In this document: one piece after another, positions 1 through 8,614 of the stretch
Layout: each line of letters begins with the position of its first letter
How positions within the stretch are numbered: the stretch's first letter is position 1
NCBI GenBank assembly: GCA_002887195.1
Contig: PJAB01000704.1
Span: 1-21,784 of the forward strand
DNA from: Chrysochromulina parva
Lineage: Eukaryota > Haptophyta > Prymnesiales > Chrysochromulinaceae
Direction of reading: 5' to 3'
Length of the DNA: 21,784 nucleotides
The notes under the pieces: generated by a model
The model's database searches: none
What the model was told of the DNA's origin: nothing
What the model saw: only the letters and a program-made list of their open reading frames with translations
Position numbers and translations under genes: made by a program

Positions 1-3000
1 CAGGCGCGCTGCCACCGCATCGGCCAGACGAAGGTGGTCTCCGTCTACCGACTGATCACCAAGGGGACGTACGAGCAGACCATGTACGAGCGCGCCAACT
101 TCAAGCTCGGCCTCGAACAGGCCATCATCGGCCGAGGCGACTACGCTGCGCAGACGACTGCTGGCGCTGCGGACGACGAGGGCGGCGGTAGCACGAGTGT
201 CAAGGCCAAGGGAGGCAAGGTCAAGGAGGCCGAGCGGGCGGCGGAGCTCGAGGGGCTGCTCAAGCACGGCGCGCAGGAGCTCTTCACCGACGAGCACGAC
301 GAGCGCATCGCTGCCTTCTCGGCAGAGGACATCGACTCGATCCTCGGCCGTTGCGCCACAAAGAAGACGGGCACCGAGGAAGACGAAAAGGCGAAGGTCA
401 AGGGCACCTTTGCGCAGGCCGCGTTCGTCTCGCACAACGGAACCGAGGCACAGCTCGACCTCAACGATCCCGATTTTTGGACCAAGGTCCTAGGTGATGA
501 GGAGGCTGGAGGCGAGGAGGACGACGAGGCCGACTACGAAGACGAGTACGGCCGGCGGCGCTCGCGCCGCTCTGTCGGTGAGCCACAGCGCTTGGCGCCG
601 TCTTGGGGCGACGAAGCGCCGGCCAAAGAGGCCAAGGAGTCAAAGCGAAAGCGCGAGGCGAACGAGTGGAACCGCGCGCAGCTCAACGCTCTCTACTCGG
701 GCCTCTTCGCCTTCGGCTTTGGGCGCGCCGAGCGGCTGCATGCTCGTCTCGGCTTTCGCACTGTCGAGGAGGTGGAGCGCGCGAGCTTGTACACTGCGGC
801 GCTGGCCCTGCGAACGGCCTGCCGCCCCCCCGCTGATGAGTATGACAATGAAGTGCTCGAGTTTGTCGACAAGGCGAAGCAAGAGCTGCAGCCGCCCGAC
901 CCGGCGAAGCTCGCGCGCCTCTGGTTCTTCGTGACGACCGGCCAAGCGCTGCGTGCGGGTGAGGGGCGCCCGATTGCACCTGATTGCACCTGATTGCACC
1001 CGATTGCACCTGATTGCACCGGATTGCAACGGATTGCAACGGATTGCAACGGATTGCACCGGATTGCACCGGATTGCACCGGATTGCACCGGATTGCACC
1101 CGATTGCACTGGATGGCAACTGATTGCAACCGTTTGCAATTGATGGTACCTGCTTGCACCGGATGGCAGGAGAGGAAGCACCCGAGGTGCCCGAGGAGGT
1201 GAGCCGCACGCAGCCGCTCTCCGCGGCCACATGGTACGACACCCGCATCATCTCGAAGGCGAAGCAGCTCACCGCGCAGCTCATCGACCTGCGCCGGCTG
1301 CACGCCGCAGTCGAGGCGGCTCCCTCCAGCGGCTTCGTGGCGCCGCTCTTGCCGATCAAGTTTGCACGCCCCGTCTTCACACTCGCCGAGACCAAGGCGG
1401 CCGCCGCTGACTCTGAGGGCGATGCTAACGTGGTCGAGCTCGACGACGAGGACGAGGACGCGGTGGCCGCTGCGGCGCCATCGGCGCCGGATGAGGCGTC
1501 GTCTCGGGCGCCGGATGAGGCGCCGTCTCGAGTCCCGGTTGCCTCGACAGCCGCGGTCGCAGGCATGGTCCCCATCCGCACGTGGACTAGTGCCGAGGAC
1601 GCGGCGTTGCTCTTGGGCGTGCACACGCACGGGTATGCCAACTGGGCGGCTATATTGTCCGATGCCTCGCTGGGCGTGTTTGCCGACATCGCTCTGGAAG
1701 GTGTCGAGCTTCCCATCAAGACTTCGCGTACCACGTCGCCCGTCGCAGACGAATCGGTCGCGGTGCCCATGGAGATGGACGAGGAAACGCCCGCGACGGC
1801 GCCTGACGGCACGCGCGTCGATCTCGACGATCTCGCCACGCGCCATCTCGACGGCAACGGTGGCGGCGCTGGCGGCGCCACGCGTCTCTACTATGTGGAG
1901 CCGCGCGCGATGCTGCGCCGCCTCAAGCACCTGCTGAACCACCTGCCCATCCTCGGGATTGGCGGCGTGTCCAGCGGGGCGGCGAGCGCTTCGTCTGGCG
2001 GCGCGTCCACTTCTACCAAAGACTCTGATGGCGGCGCCGCGCCGAGTAGCGTGAGCGCCCCTGGTTTCGCGATGGACGACTGTGGCGAGTGCGTATTTTG
2101 CCTTGACAAGCCGAAGTTCGGGGGACCTAACACGAAGCGGCAGAAGTGTGTGCTCAAGCAAAACGAGGCCAGCCATTCGAGCGGCGCCGGTGGCGAGGAC
2201 GCGGTGGCGGCGGCGGAGCGCGAGTCGTTTGTGGTCGCTCTCTATCCGGATGGGTTTGACAGGATGCGCCCGTCGGAGATCACGGGGCTCGAGGGCAACC
2301 ACGCCGCCGGCGCCCCCGCACCCAAGAAGGGAGAGGGCAGCGGCGGGCCGGGTGGGCTTCGCGCGCCGGGCAGCGAGCCGGTGTGCGAGGAGGAGCGGCT
2401 CGCGCGCGAAGAGCTCCGGTCGCTCATACACGAGGCGAAGGCGTGTAAGGATCCCGAGCGTTTGGCGGAGCTGCGCCGGCAGGCAGGCGAAGCTAAGGAG
2501 CGTGGGCGCAAGGCAGCGAGTGTTGCAAAGGAGCGTGAGAAGATCGAGCGGGATGCGGCCAAGGAACGTGAGAAGCGTGAGAAAGCAGAGCAGATTGCGG
2601 CCAAGAAGCAGGCTGTGCGGGACGAGCGCGACAGGGCGACCGTGGCCAAGTATCTCGATGAGCTTGTGATGCGGGCGGCCAAGATGCATGTGCACGAGAT
2701 GGAGCGTGAGGAGAGGGAGAGGGTGAAGGCCGCCCGCCGTGCCGAGAAAGCGCCGCGTGAAGCCGAGCGCGAAGAACGCAAGCGGCGGGCCGAGCAGGAG
2801 GAGGCTGCCCAGAAGGCGGCGCTCGAGGCGGAGCTCGAGCGCAAGGAGAAGGAGAAGGCGGAGCTGGAGAAGGCTTTCAAGATGCGACACATGCTCAAGG
2901 TCCGCGCCCTCGAGAAGAGCCGCGTCGTGGACGCGAGCCTGTGGACGATGGTCGAGAAAAACGGCTCGGTGCGCGTGCGGCTCAAGCTGTGCCTGGCGAA

Positions 3001-5153
3001 TAACATCCAGCACATCACGCGGCTCGCCGACGGCATCGCCAAGATGATGAACGAGTACGACTATCGGAAGAAGCACGAGGCGTTCAAGAAAGGGCACCGC
3101 TGGATGACGCTGATGGAATCGATCGAGCTCGGGCTGCAGCGCAATGTTGGCGAGGCATTCGCTGTGCGCTCCTCGTGCGGCTGCGGCGGCTGGGCCAAGG
3201 TGCCCTGGATCGCTGTGTCTGACCCGCTCGAGTCCACCCAGGCGGGCCTGTACATGCAGTACCTCTTCCGAGCCGACATGTCCGCCGTCTACTTGTGCCT
3301 CGGGCAGGGCACGTCGAAGCTCAAGGCGGTGCTCGGCTCCTCTGCAGCGATGCGTCATTTGGAGCATGTGGCCAACTTCGTACGCTCCAAGTTCAGCGAG
3401 CTCACGACGGCAGGCGAGCTCGAAGGCTGGGACACCAACGGCGAGATCGACCTGCGCGCTGACGGCGGGCTCGCGGGTGACTACGAGAAGGCATGCATCA
3501 TCTCGCGCATGTACGAGTACGGCGCGAACCTCGACGAGGCCACGCTGCTCAAGGAGCTCGACGAGATGCTCACCCTGTACTTGGCTGTGCTCTCCGACCC
3601 TAAATACCAGCTCGACATCAAGGCGCCAATCGACGAGCAGCTGCAGGAGAGGGGGTTCAAGAAGGGAGCCAAGGGGCGAAAGAGCGACGCCGGCGGGTCC
3701 GCTGGCCAGAAGCGTGCTGCTGCGAGGAAGGCGAGCACCACTATGACCCCGGGCGACGACGAGAGTAACGACGACGAGGGCGGCGTCGACGGCACGCCCG
3801 GCGCCAGCGATGCCAAGCGCCGCCGCGTGAGCACGGGCAGCGCCGCGAGCGGCGGCGGCTCGGCAGGCAAGACAGCCAAGGGCGCCAAGGGCAAAGGCGC
3901 CGTCCCGGCAGCGCCCAAGGGCAAGGGCGCCGCCGCGCTCGCGAATAAAGAGGCGCTTGAGAGGTTGGCGTATGATTGGCCGATCGGGATGAGCGTGGAG
4001 GTGCTACAGGATAGCGCCGAGCACTTCGGCGCCTGGTTCGAAGCGCGCGTACTTGATCACAAGGCGCCCGATAAGATACGCGTGGAGTATGAAGAACTCC
4101 TCGCGGACGGGGACGACGTCGACGAGATGGACGATACCGCGCAGATGCCCGGGCTGCAGCAGCTCGAGTTTGTGCGCAAGGTGCGCCCTCTGCCGCTGCC
4201 ACCTGTTGACGCTGGCTGGGCGGCCAAGCTCCGCGTGAATGATACCGTGCAACTCTCGTTCATCGGCGGCTGGTGGGACGTGTTGGTCACCGAGGCGCTT
4301 CCGGAGCTCGCGCCGCCCCAATGGGTGGTCAAGTCGGTTCACTTTGAAGCAACCCATACAGTAGACGCGAGCCAGCTGCGCCCGCAGCCCAAGTGGTTTT
4401 GGGACGTGCCGACCAAGAGCTGGGTCGTGCGGGGTCGCGAGGCCGAGATCATCGAGCGTTTGGAACAAGCGCGCGCGCGGGTTGCCAAGGACGAGAGCGC
4501 CCCGGAGCCAGAAGTCGAACAGGCTACAGGCGAAGCTGGACCCGCCGAAGCTCTTATCGCGAAGAAAATGTCACCGCGGAAGGCCAAGAAGAGCGCACCG
4601 GACGAGCCAGACGACAACCCACAGCCGACCGAGAAGCCCGTCAAAGGCTATCGCGCGAAGGCTGCGGGCGGGCGGCGCGAGGAGCGCTCCAAGCTCGTTG
4701 CCGCGCCGCACTCATCGCCGCCGCCCAACGGCTGGCAGTGGCCTCTCGAGGGCGATAAGGTGGAGGTTGAAGTCGCGGCAAGCGAGGACGCGCCGGCTGT
4801 GTGGGTGCCAGCCGAGGTGATTGCCGTCCTCGTCGATGGCACTTTCCAGGCACGCATCGTGCTGCCCGACGGCTCAGATCAGTGGGAAGATTGGTTTTCG
4901 TGGAAAGAAGAGGGCTCGGACTGGCGCCGACAGGTGCGCAAGGAGCCCTGTGAGGAGGGAGCTGTGATGACCTCTGATGACCTCTGATGACCTCTGATGA
5001 CCTCTGATGACCTCTGATGACCTCTGATGACGGCAGGTGCACATAAAGCCCGGCGGAGGGCACGCCGCGAGCACGGTTGGCAAGGTTCCGCGCATGGCGG
5101 CCGTGGACGACGACGATGACGAAGAGGAGGTGGGGATGGATACCGAGATTTGA
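1..5153 (+). CDS. CHD6-9-type chromatin remodeler with CXXC, MrcB_N-like and Agenet/Tudor domains (5' end outside window)
   Basis: Exons 1..958, 1170..4933 and 5037..5153 join in phase (phases 1 and 0) to about 1,612 residues, entering in mid-gene. The start is the last SNF2 helicase motif (ARCHRIGQ, residues 2-9), then the CHD bridge (YERANFKLGLEQAII; TFAQAAFV; DLNDPDFW) typical of the CHD6-9 clade. There follow a SANT-like segment (TWTSAEDAALLLG, about 457-480), a CXXC finger half (CGECVFC, KFGG, about 623-650), a Lys/Glu/Arg-rich probable coiled coil (725-893), and an MrcB_N/DUF3578-like domain (about 909-1130; WAKVPWIAV, YLFRADMSAVYL, LGQG). Next come a basic, NLS-like stretch (AKRRRVS), tandem Agenet-like modules (about 1250-1404) and a third Tudor-like module (about 1510-1590), ending in an acidic tail. 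The family uses ATP to slide nucleosomes in the nucleus; the accessory domains should target it to particular DNA or histone marks (inference). The stop is TGA at 5151-5153. Confidence 0.88.
959..1169 (+). other. Intron 1 of the CHD gene (phase 1, GT-AG)
   Basis: The reading frame entering at base 1 stops inside a repeat tract, and the next long frame is offset. A GTGAGG donor at 959 and a GGCAG acceptor ending at 1169 restore the frame: G|GA gives Gly, and protein continues as ALRAG-EEAPEVPEEV. Almost the whole intron is a 10-bp tandem repeat. Confidence 0.85.
971..1169 (+). repeat. 10-bp tandem repeat filling CHD intron 1
   Basis: There are 20 consecutive units of about NGATTGCAMC. They are nearly identical in the first two thirds and decay toward the 3' splice site (GGATGGCAAC, CGTTTGCAAT, TGATGGTACC, TGCTTGCACC). 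The last unit, GGATGGCAG|G, carries the AG acceptor. The 10-bp step is kept without slippage over the full tract. Confidence 0.95.
4934..5036 (+). other. Intron 2 of the CHD gene (phase 0, GT-AG; alternative donor at 4964)
   Basis: The frame would stop in a TGATGA-rich repeat. Joining CAG|GTGCGC (donor at 4934) to the CGGCAG acceptor ending at 5036 gives WRRQ-VHIKPGG and runs to the stop at 5151-5153. A second in-phase donor, GCT|GTGATG at 4964, would keep ten more codons (VRKEPCEEGA). Both are phase 0, so the sequence alone does not choose between them; I prefer 4934 because its donor context is better. Confidence 0.75.
4964..5030 (+). repeat. 10-bp tandem repeat in CHD intron 2
   Basis: Six perfect copies of CCTCTGATGA (4971-5030) follow a partial GTGATGA copy, and the CGGCAG acceptor comes directly after. 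The unit length equals that of intron 1, but the unit sequence is unrelated. Confidence 0.95.
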
Positions 5154-5616
5154 GCCCCCTTACTTTCTGAGTACATTTAGCATGGAGAGGCCATGCAATT
5201 CTATAACGCCAAGTGCGATGTGCGAATGCAGAATCTATGTCGTATCGGCGTCTGTGCTCTCAGTTCTGGCGCCGGCGTGTTCTGTCATCAGTCATCTCGT
5301 CTGTGTACGGCACCGTTACACACGTGTCTTCGTCGTTATTAGGACGTCTTAGTCGTGCAAGGGCCGTGCGAGCTTTTTATGAGTTATACATCTGAACGTA
5401 AAAGTTGTAGGTGAAGCCGTAAGCGTATAGCCGGTAGCGAGGACCGCTACCTTGCGTTGGCGGTCCTCAGAGTCGTATAAGGACCCAGCTGAATACCTCA
5501 GGGCGCCCGCCCACCCCACGCGCACACGGACGGCCGACCGGCCCACATGATCGCACTATCCCATCAGCACCCAACCACAGGACATGCACATGTGTGCACG
5601 CTACTTGGCTTCAACA
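5154..5616. other. Convergent 3' intergenic region, CHD / kinase
   Basis: This spacer lies between the two stop codons. It is less GC-rich than the genes and short frames in it look random. The one structured element is the overlapping hairpin pair at 5433-5468. It presumably holds both 3' UTRs; I see no clear poly(A) signal. Confidence 0.6.
5433..5468. other. Two overlapping, mutually exclusive hairpins
   Basis: Stem A pairs GGTAGCG (5433-5439) with CGCTACC (5445-5451) across a 5-nt loop. Stem B pairs GAGGACCGC (5439-5447) with GCGGTCCTC (5460-5468) across a 12-nt loop. Both are perfect and share bases 5445-5447, so they cannot form together on one strand. They lie between the 3' ends of two convergent genes. 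Confidence 0.6.
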
Positions 5617-7704
5617 TCAGATCATCTGGACGACTTTCTCGCCCTCGCCTTCAACAGCCGTATCTTCCACCTTCTCCCGCTGCTGAGGCGTTGAGTCGGC
5701 GGAGTCGGCCTTGTTATTCTTGGCTTTCTTTGCATCCTTAGCAGCCTTGGCAGCAGCCGCTTTGGCAGCCTTGGCAGCAGCCGCCTCCTCAGTCTTCGCC
5801 TTCGCCTTCGCCACCGCCTCCTCCTTCTTCGCTATTGCCGCCGCCTCCTTTTCCGCCTTAGCAGCGGCCACTTTCTCCTTTTCCGCCTTGGCAGCTGCCT
5901 CCTTGGCAGCTTTGGCAGCCGCCGCTTTCTCCTTCTTGGTGAGTGGCTTGGCTGGGGCCGATTGGCTCTCAGCAGCAGCCTCCACCGCAGGCGCTGCCTC
6001 CTTCGTACTCATATCAGGGGCCATGTCATCGGCACTCGCAGGTGCCTCTGCCGCCTCGGCCCCTGCTGACTCACCCTCGGCCCCTACTGCCTCACCCTCG
6101 GCGGCGACGGGAGCGACATCTTCCACTTTGCCTACTTTGAAGAGGGTATCCCCTTTATCTCCCTTGGCTCCCTTGGCAGGCTTCTTCTTCTTGGCGATCG
6201 CCTCATCCCTCAGACGCTTCGCCTCCTCTATCTTCGCCTTCGCCGCCGCTGCCGCCTCCTCCTTCTTCGCCTTTGCCGCCGCCTCTTTTTCCGCCTTAGC
6301 AGCGGCCACTTTCTCCTTTTCCGCCTTGGCAGCCGCCAGTTTCTCCTTCTTGGTGAGCGGCTTGACTGGGGCAGGCGCCGGCTCTCCCGCCTCCGCCACC
6401 GCAGGTGATGGCGCTGCCGCCAGGAGGCGGTCCGCCACCGACTCATCCTTAGCTGCCTTGGCCGCCTCCGCTGCCGCCTTAGCCGCCTCCGCCCTAGCCG
6501 CCGCCGCCACAGACGCGTCACGCGCTCCCTCGTCACCCGGCGAAGCCGCAGCGGCTTCGGCCAAGGCAGACGCCACCGCCGCCAAATGAGCCGCCTCGGC
6601 CGCGGCCTTTTCTGCCGCCTCGGACGCCGCCGCCGCCTCCTCCTCCTCCGCCACTCGAAGTGCGTCCAATAACGGTTCGATCGCCTTCGCTGGAGTAGGG
6701 GGCGGTGCTCCTTTCCCGACCACAGCTTCGCGCGCCTCGATCGCATCGCGGCACCACGGGTGCGATCGCACGCCGTCCCACGTCGGTCGCTCCGTCGGCT
6801 CCATTTTCATCAACGACTCGATCAGATCCTTCGCCTCGGCCGAAAGGTCTGACCATCGCTCCGGGGCTGCTCCAGCGTGGTCGACCGACGTGGTTTCGAC
6901 GATGCGCTTCACGATGACGCCGCTGGTGTCCATCGTCGAGCCGAAGGGAAGCTTGCGTGTGAGCATGAAGAAGAGCAGCACGCCGAGCGACCACATGTCG
7001 CTTGCAGGGCCATTGTATCCGAGGCCGCTGCCGAGGATCGAGACGGCGCCCTTTTTGCCCGTCGCCTCAGCATACCCTGCGGACTTGAGCACTTCGGGCG
7101 CACAGTAGTGGGCGGTCGCGGCTAGCCCATTCACGTCACCAGCAGAAGTGTCAGCGCACGAGCCGAAGTCGATGAGCTTGTACTCGGTGGAGTTGACATC
7201 GATGGTGCACAGGTTCTCAGCCTTGATGTCCCGGTGCACCAGCTTGCACTTGTGCAAGTGCTCGACCGCGAGCACCACGTTAGCAAAGATGCCTTTCGCA
7301 AGATCTTCCGGAAAGAACCTTCGATTTGCGAGGGCTCCAAGTAGGTCGCCCCCTTTGAGTGGCTCCAGCACGATGAAAAACGACTTGGCGTCGCAACAGG
7401 TCTCGATGAGTCTCACGATACACGGATGTTTGACCTTGCCACGAAGCAGCTCGACCTCGGTTTTCAACGTGTCGAGCAGTTCGCTCTTGGGATTCAGCAG
7501 CACCTTTAGTGGCAGTACTTTGAGTGCTACTTCCTCTTTGCCGGGGATGTCGCGCCGGGAGGCAAGCAATACAGCTGAGGAGAAGCCTGTGCCGAGCTCC
7601 TCATGCATTTGATACCTTTTCTCGATGTTTTTGATGCGGACATCGGTAAGCTCATCGAGCAGGAGCCGCCGGTCCTTCGAAGCTTTGCTTGGACCTGCAC
7701 CCAT
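5617..7704 (-). CDS. CAMK-like serine/threonine protein kinase with Ala/Lys/Glu-rich tail
   Basis: Intronless, 695 residues from the ATG at 7704. Kinase domain about 32-318: glycine loop LGTGFSSAV (38-46), ATP lysine in VALKVL (K62), helix-C Glu in KTEVELL, catalytic HRDIKAEN (157-164), DFG (179-181), APE (202-204), DMWSLGVLLF. All catalytic residues are present, so it should be active. The order resembles calcium/calmodulin-type kinases, but no EF hands follow. Residues 2-7 (GAGPSK) fit an N-myristoylation site, implying membrane attachment. After about residue 335 the protein is an Ala/Lys/Glu-rich, probably helical tail with two copies of a KPLTKKEK-started block. An in-frame ATG at 7833 would add 43 Arg-rich residues. 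Substrate unknown. Confidence 0.88.
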   Translation of the reverse strand: MGAGPSKASKDRRLLLDELTDVRIKNIEKRYQMHEELGTGFSSAVLLASRRDIPGKEEVALKVLPLKVLLNPKSELLDTLKTEVELLRGKVKHPCIVRLIETCCDAKSFFIVLEPLKGGDLLGALANRRFFPEDLAKGIFANVVLAVEHLHKCKLVHRDIKAENLCTIDVNSTEYKLIDFGSCADTSAGDVNGLAATAHYCAPEVLKSAGYAEATGKKGAVSILGSGLGYNGPASDMWSLGVLLFFMLTRKLPFGSTMDTSGVIVKRIVETTSVDHAGAAPERWSDLSAEAKDLIESLMKMEPTERPTWDGVRSHPWCRDAIEAREAVVGKGAPPPTPAKAIEPLLDALRVAEEEEAAAASEAAEKAAAEAAHLAAVASALAEAAAASPGDEGARDASVAAAARAEAAKAAAEAAKAAKDESVADRLLAAAPSPAVAEAGEPAPAPVKPLTKKEKLAAAKAEKEKVAAAKAEKEAAAKAKKEEAAAAAKAKIEEAKRLRDEAIAKKKKPAKGAKGDKGDTLFKVGKVEDVAPVAAEGEAVGAEGESAGAEAAEAPASADDMAPDMSTKEAAPAVEAAAESQSAPAKPLTKKEKAAAAKAAKEAAAKAEKEKVAAAKAEKEAAAIAKKEEAVAKAKAKTEEAAAAKAAKAAAAKAAKDAKKAKNNKADSADSTPQQREKVEDTAVEGEGEKVVQMI
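5843..6369 (-). repeat. Internal duplication in the kinase tail
   Basis: Two blocks, about 5843-5951 and 6280-6369, share long identical stretches of the TTCCGCCTTAGCAGCGGCCA type and encode KPLTKKEK followed by runs of AAAKAEKEK. A spacer rich in Ala, Glu and Gly separates them. This indicates a tandem duplication of a helical Ala/Lys/Glu module. Confidence 0.75.
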
Positions 7705-7918
7705 GGCGATTCGCGGCGCCTCCCCTCTCTGCACCACCACCACGATTCCAAAACTCGCGCGAGTCGAGAAGTTTTGGAGAAGTCGACAAGTTTGTCCCTT
7801 CGCGAAGAGGCCGCGAGCCACGATTGACGCCATCAAGTTATGTTTGCGCAGATTATGTTTGCGCGTCTGAGTGGGAAACCTCGCGTTGTTTTTGGACCTG
7901 CGGAGTCGTGACGAGTTG
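7705..7918. promoter_or_regulatory. Presumed bidirectional promoter, kinase / DCX-like gene
   Basis: This 214-bp gap separates two divergent start codons (7704 minus, 7919 plus), so both promoters or 5' UTRs must lie here unless one gene starts further upstream. I see no TATA box. The direct repeat TTATGTTTGCGC (7838-7849 and about 7853-7864) is the only obvious element. Confidence 0.4.
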
Positions 7919-8491
7919 ATGTCCGTGGGCGAAGAGATCGATCGACGGTCCATCCCTGGGTTATCGCGCCGGGCTTATCGCAACGGCAACGCTGCGGGTA
8001 ATGCTGCGGTTGACGCTGCGGTTGACGCTGCGGTTGAAACGCGCGCTGCGCGGCCTCCGACCTGGCACTCACGCTGCTCGGAGTGTGTCGTCTACGTGGT
8101 TGGGGCATTCACACTGGTGTTCTTGCTCATATGGGCGCGCGAGGTTTACAATGATGAAGACAGCAACCTGAACGGCTCAATATTGGGTGCACCAGGACAG
8201 CTTCGAGTGCAGGTCTACAGCAACTCGCCGCAGGGCCACGCGGCCGACGGCCAGATAGTCATCGTGTCAAGCCTCAATGGTCTCCTTAGAGAGGCATCGG
8301 CGCTGTTCGATGTCCAAATTGATCGTTTGTACACACAGGCTGGTGCAAAAGTCAGCGAGCTGTCCGTGCCGTCCTCAGGTCGCTCGTGCTTATATGATGG
8401 CACAAGATGCGTTTACGATGGCTCAAGCCTTTTTGCGGCGAGCGAAGGAGCGGCCTTCGTTGCCCGTGAGAGCGGTTCCGATAGCGAGTGA
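7919..8491 (+). CDS. Single-pass membrane protein with doublecortin-like domain
   Basis: 190 residues from the first ATG. Residues 1-50 are polar and contain an NAAVDAAVDAAVE repeat. One transmembrane helix is at about 57-73 (VVYVVGAFTLVFLLIW), without a cleavable signal peptide. Residues 95-181 have the doublecortin (DCX) layout: LRVQVYSN, then a GQIVIVSSLNGLLREAS helix region, DRLYTQAGAKVSEL, and SLFAASEGAAFV (compare the family's VR-LYT-DG and the closing GE-F). DCX domains bind tubulin or act as ubiquitin-like scaffolds; which side of the membrane this one faces is unclear. A Cys-containing insert (CLYDGTRCVYDG) sits where the last strand is expected. The assignment rests on pattern only. 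Confidence 0.65.
   Translation: MSVGEEIDRRSIPGLSRRAYRNGNAAGNAAVDAAVDAAVETRAARPPTWHSRCSECVVYVVGAFTLVFLLIWAREVYNDEDSNLNGSILGAPGQLRVQVYSNSPQGHAADGQIVIVSSLNGLLREASALFDVQIDRLYTQAGAKVSELSVPSSGRSCLYDGTRCVYDGSSLFAASEGAAFVARESGSDSE
7991..8038 (+). repeat. 12-bp coding minisatellite, four units
   Basis: Four units of GCTGCGGTTGAC, the first and last diverged, encode the NAAVDAAVDAAVE stretch before the transmembrane helix. Because 12 is a multiple of 3, copy-number changes keep the frame. Confidence 0.9.
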
Positions 8492-8614
8492 AACGCCTAC
8501 GGGCCTGCCTAATTTTCATGAATCATACACCGTCCAAGTTTCGACAATCAAATTGTCAGTTCGCGAGGCAAGCACAGGACGCCCAAGCGGGTGTACACGT
8601 CGGTGGATCACGTT

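Noticed and set aside
971..1169. CRISPR-like array
   Set aside because: Units are 10 bp and contiguous with no spacers, inside a spliced intron of a eukaryotic gene.
640..1881. Antisense frame with repeated CNPVQSGAIR-type peptide
   Set aside because: The repeat peptide is only the 10-bp intron repeat read in three frames; the remainder is a shadow of the CHD exons.
683..3367. Very long open antisense frame (about 890 codons) opposite the CHD gene
   Set aside because: It is opposite a clearly coding exon in GC-rich DNA, where antisense frames stay open by composition. It shows no domain, is rich in Arg/Leu/Ala, and runs through the intron repeat as a periodic peptide.
2935..3600. MrcB_N-like block as bacterial contamination or a mis-assembled piece
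   Set aside because: It lies within a single open frame with coding flanks of eukaryotic chromatin type on both sides, and its base composition matches theirs.
5711..6589. Plus-strand Ala/Ser-rich frame opposite the kinase tail
   Set aside because: It mirrors the Ala/Lys/Glu tail codons. The opposite strand carries a complete kinase in frame with that tail.
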